Assembly: GCA_002415485.1 (NCBI GenBank)
Contig: DHYU01000049.1
Span: forward strand, 50,581 to 72,500
Length of the DNA stretch: 21,920 bases
Direction of reading: 5' to 3'
Source of the DNA: Proteobacteria bacterium UBA5122
Lineage (GTDB): Bacteria > Pseudomonadota > Gammaproteobacteria > Tenderiales > Tenderiaceae
In this document: positions 21,283 to 21,920 of the stretch, piece by piece
Layout: every line of letters starts with the position of its first letter
Numbering within the stretch: the stretch's first letter is position 1
Program-made: the position numbers and the translations under genes
The notes under the pieces: model-generated
What the model saw: only the letters and a program-made list of their open reading frames with translations
Databases searched by the model: none
What the model was told of the DNA's origin: nothing

Positions 21283-21920
21283 TTACGCCGCTCCTTGTTT
21301 AGGAAAACTCAACAGCAGATCGCGGTAATACTCATATTGCTTTTGGCGTAGCTCAATTTCGCGGGGTAGGCCTTCGCTGATGGAGTTGGTTAGGGTGTCG
21401 AATTTATCTAGGATCGTAACAATACGCACTTTTTCTACAGGCGAAGGATTTGGAATAAGGATACTTTCTAAGTTCTTTTTATTCAGCTTTGGCTGGGCAG
21501 CGCCCGAGATGTATGGCGTTAAATCAATGCTATTCAGATAATACTCAACATATCTACGCTCGGCGTATGTGTCGAATTTAAGTACGTGGGCATGATTATT
21601 AACCCAGCTTTTTCCGCTAACACTAAAAGCTATTGGTGTATTCCTCGCCAATAAATTTGCTCCATCTTCAGAGATCAGCAAGAAATCGCCATCGAAGATA
21701 TAGTCTTTTACGTAATCAACAATACCCGATGCGCCGTAGTATGGAATATCACCAGCTTCTCTCAGCCCGCTTGTAATTGGCTTTCGTTTAGAATCGAGGT
21801 TCTCAGCAAGCTCTCCTAAAGGCTTCCACTCCACCTCCCCTTCTTCAAAACTCAACAACTGATCGCGATAGTAGTTGTATTGCTTTTTACGTGCGCTAAG
21901 CTCGGTGGTCAGCTCGGTGG
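21283..21920 (-). CDS. hsdS: Type I restriction specificity subunit, C-terminal half (cut by the right window edge)
   Basis: The DNA-recognition subunit of the type I enzyme. The frame is open to the right edge, so the start is outside. The visible part begins with the central conserved coiled coil LTTELSARKKQYNYYRDQLLSF, then the second target-recognition domain (EVEWKPLGELAENLDSKRKPI...YGASGIVDYVKDYIFDGDFLLISEDGANL...FSVSGKSWVNNHAHVLK...GAAQPKLNKKNLESILIPNPS). It ends with the second conserved coiled coil EGLPREIELRQKQYEYYRDLLLSFP. The near-duplicate RKKQYNYYRDQLLSF / RQKQYEYYRDLLLSF segments are the internal repeats typical of type IC HsdS. They space the two recognition domains and contact HsdM. 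The specific DNA sequence recognised cannot be read from this. hsdM is presumably next to the right. Confidence 0.96.
   Translation of the reverse strand, partial: TELTTELSARKKQYNYYRDQLLSFEEGEVEWKPLGELAENLDSKRKPITSGLREAGDIPYYGASGIVDYVKDYIFDGDFLLISEDGANLLARNTPIAFSVSGKSWVNNHAHVLKFDTYAERRYVEYYLNSIDLTPYISGAAQPKLNKKNLESILIPNPSPVEKVRIVTILDKFDTLTNSISEGLPREIELRQKQYEYYRDLLLSFPKQGAA

Overview
The window looks like chromosome of an environmental gammaproteobacterium. The evidence is an AcnB-type aconitase, a YeeN-type YebC-family protein, a periplasmic dihaem cytochrome c, a PEP-CTERM (exosortase-sorted) surface protein, REP-type palindromes with a RAYT transposase, and a secreted delta-class carbonic anhydrase. 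The carbonic anhydrase and cytochrome would suit a respiratory or autotrophic lifestyle, but the genus cannot be fixed from the sequence alone.

Layout. 1-1030: 3' end of acnB and its terminator. 1116-1733: an unknown membrane-anchored protein on the minus strand. About 1790-3404: a repeat-rich zone made of REP hairpins, two oppositely oriented copies of a structured intergenic repeat, and a REP-associated tyrosine transposase (RAYT) bracketed by near-identical REP pairs. 3539-4513: a membrane fatty-acid-desaturase-like enzyme (minus strand), with another REP doublet upstream. 4855-9668: a plus-strand run with two unknown exported proteins, a YebC/YeeN-family protein, a dihaem cytochrome c, a membrane-anchored thioredoxin-fold protein without CXXC, and a TIGR03862-type flavoprotein. 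9951-15175: delta-class carbonic anhydrase, a LuxR-type regulator, a large PEP-CTERM protein, and a secreted protein with a peptidoglycan-binding domain. Two near-identical terminators flank the last three of these. 15290-15784: a decayed tyrosine recombinase.

From about 15.8 kb to the right edge, everything reads on the minus strand and forms a defence island. In transcription order it holds hsdS (entering from the right edge), a Fic gene, hsdR of the type IC (EcoR124I-like) family, and then a second, separately promoted Fic gene with a winged-helix tail. The first Fic gene lies 4 nt after hsdS and overlaps hsdR by GTGA, so it is a built-in member of the restriction operon. hsdM presumably lies just beyond the right edge. 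The second Fic gene is preceded by a 34-nt-period tandem array of inverted half-sites (consensus about TRAGCCKAWTA, five copies), a strong candidate operator.

The best candidates for an undescribed system are (1) the Fic/type IC restriction locus with its second, autoregulated-looking Fic gene, and (2) the paired structured repeats next to the RAYT. Function beyond domain level is inference throughout.
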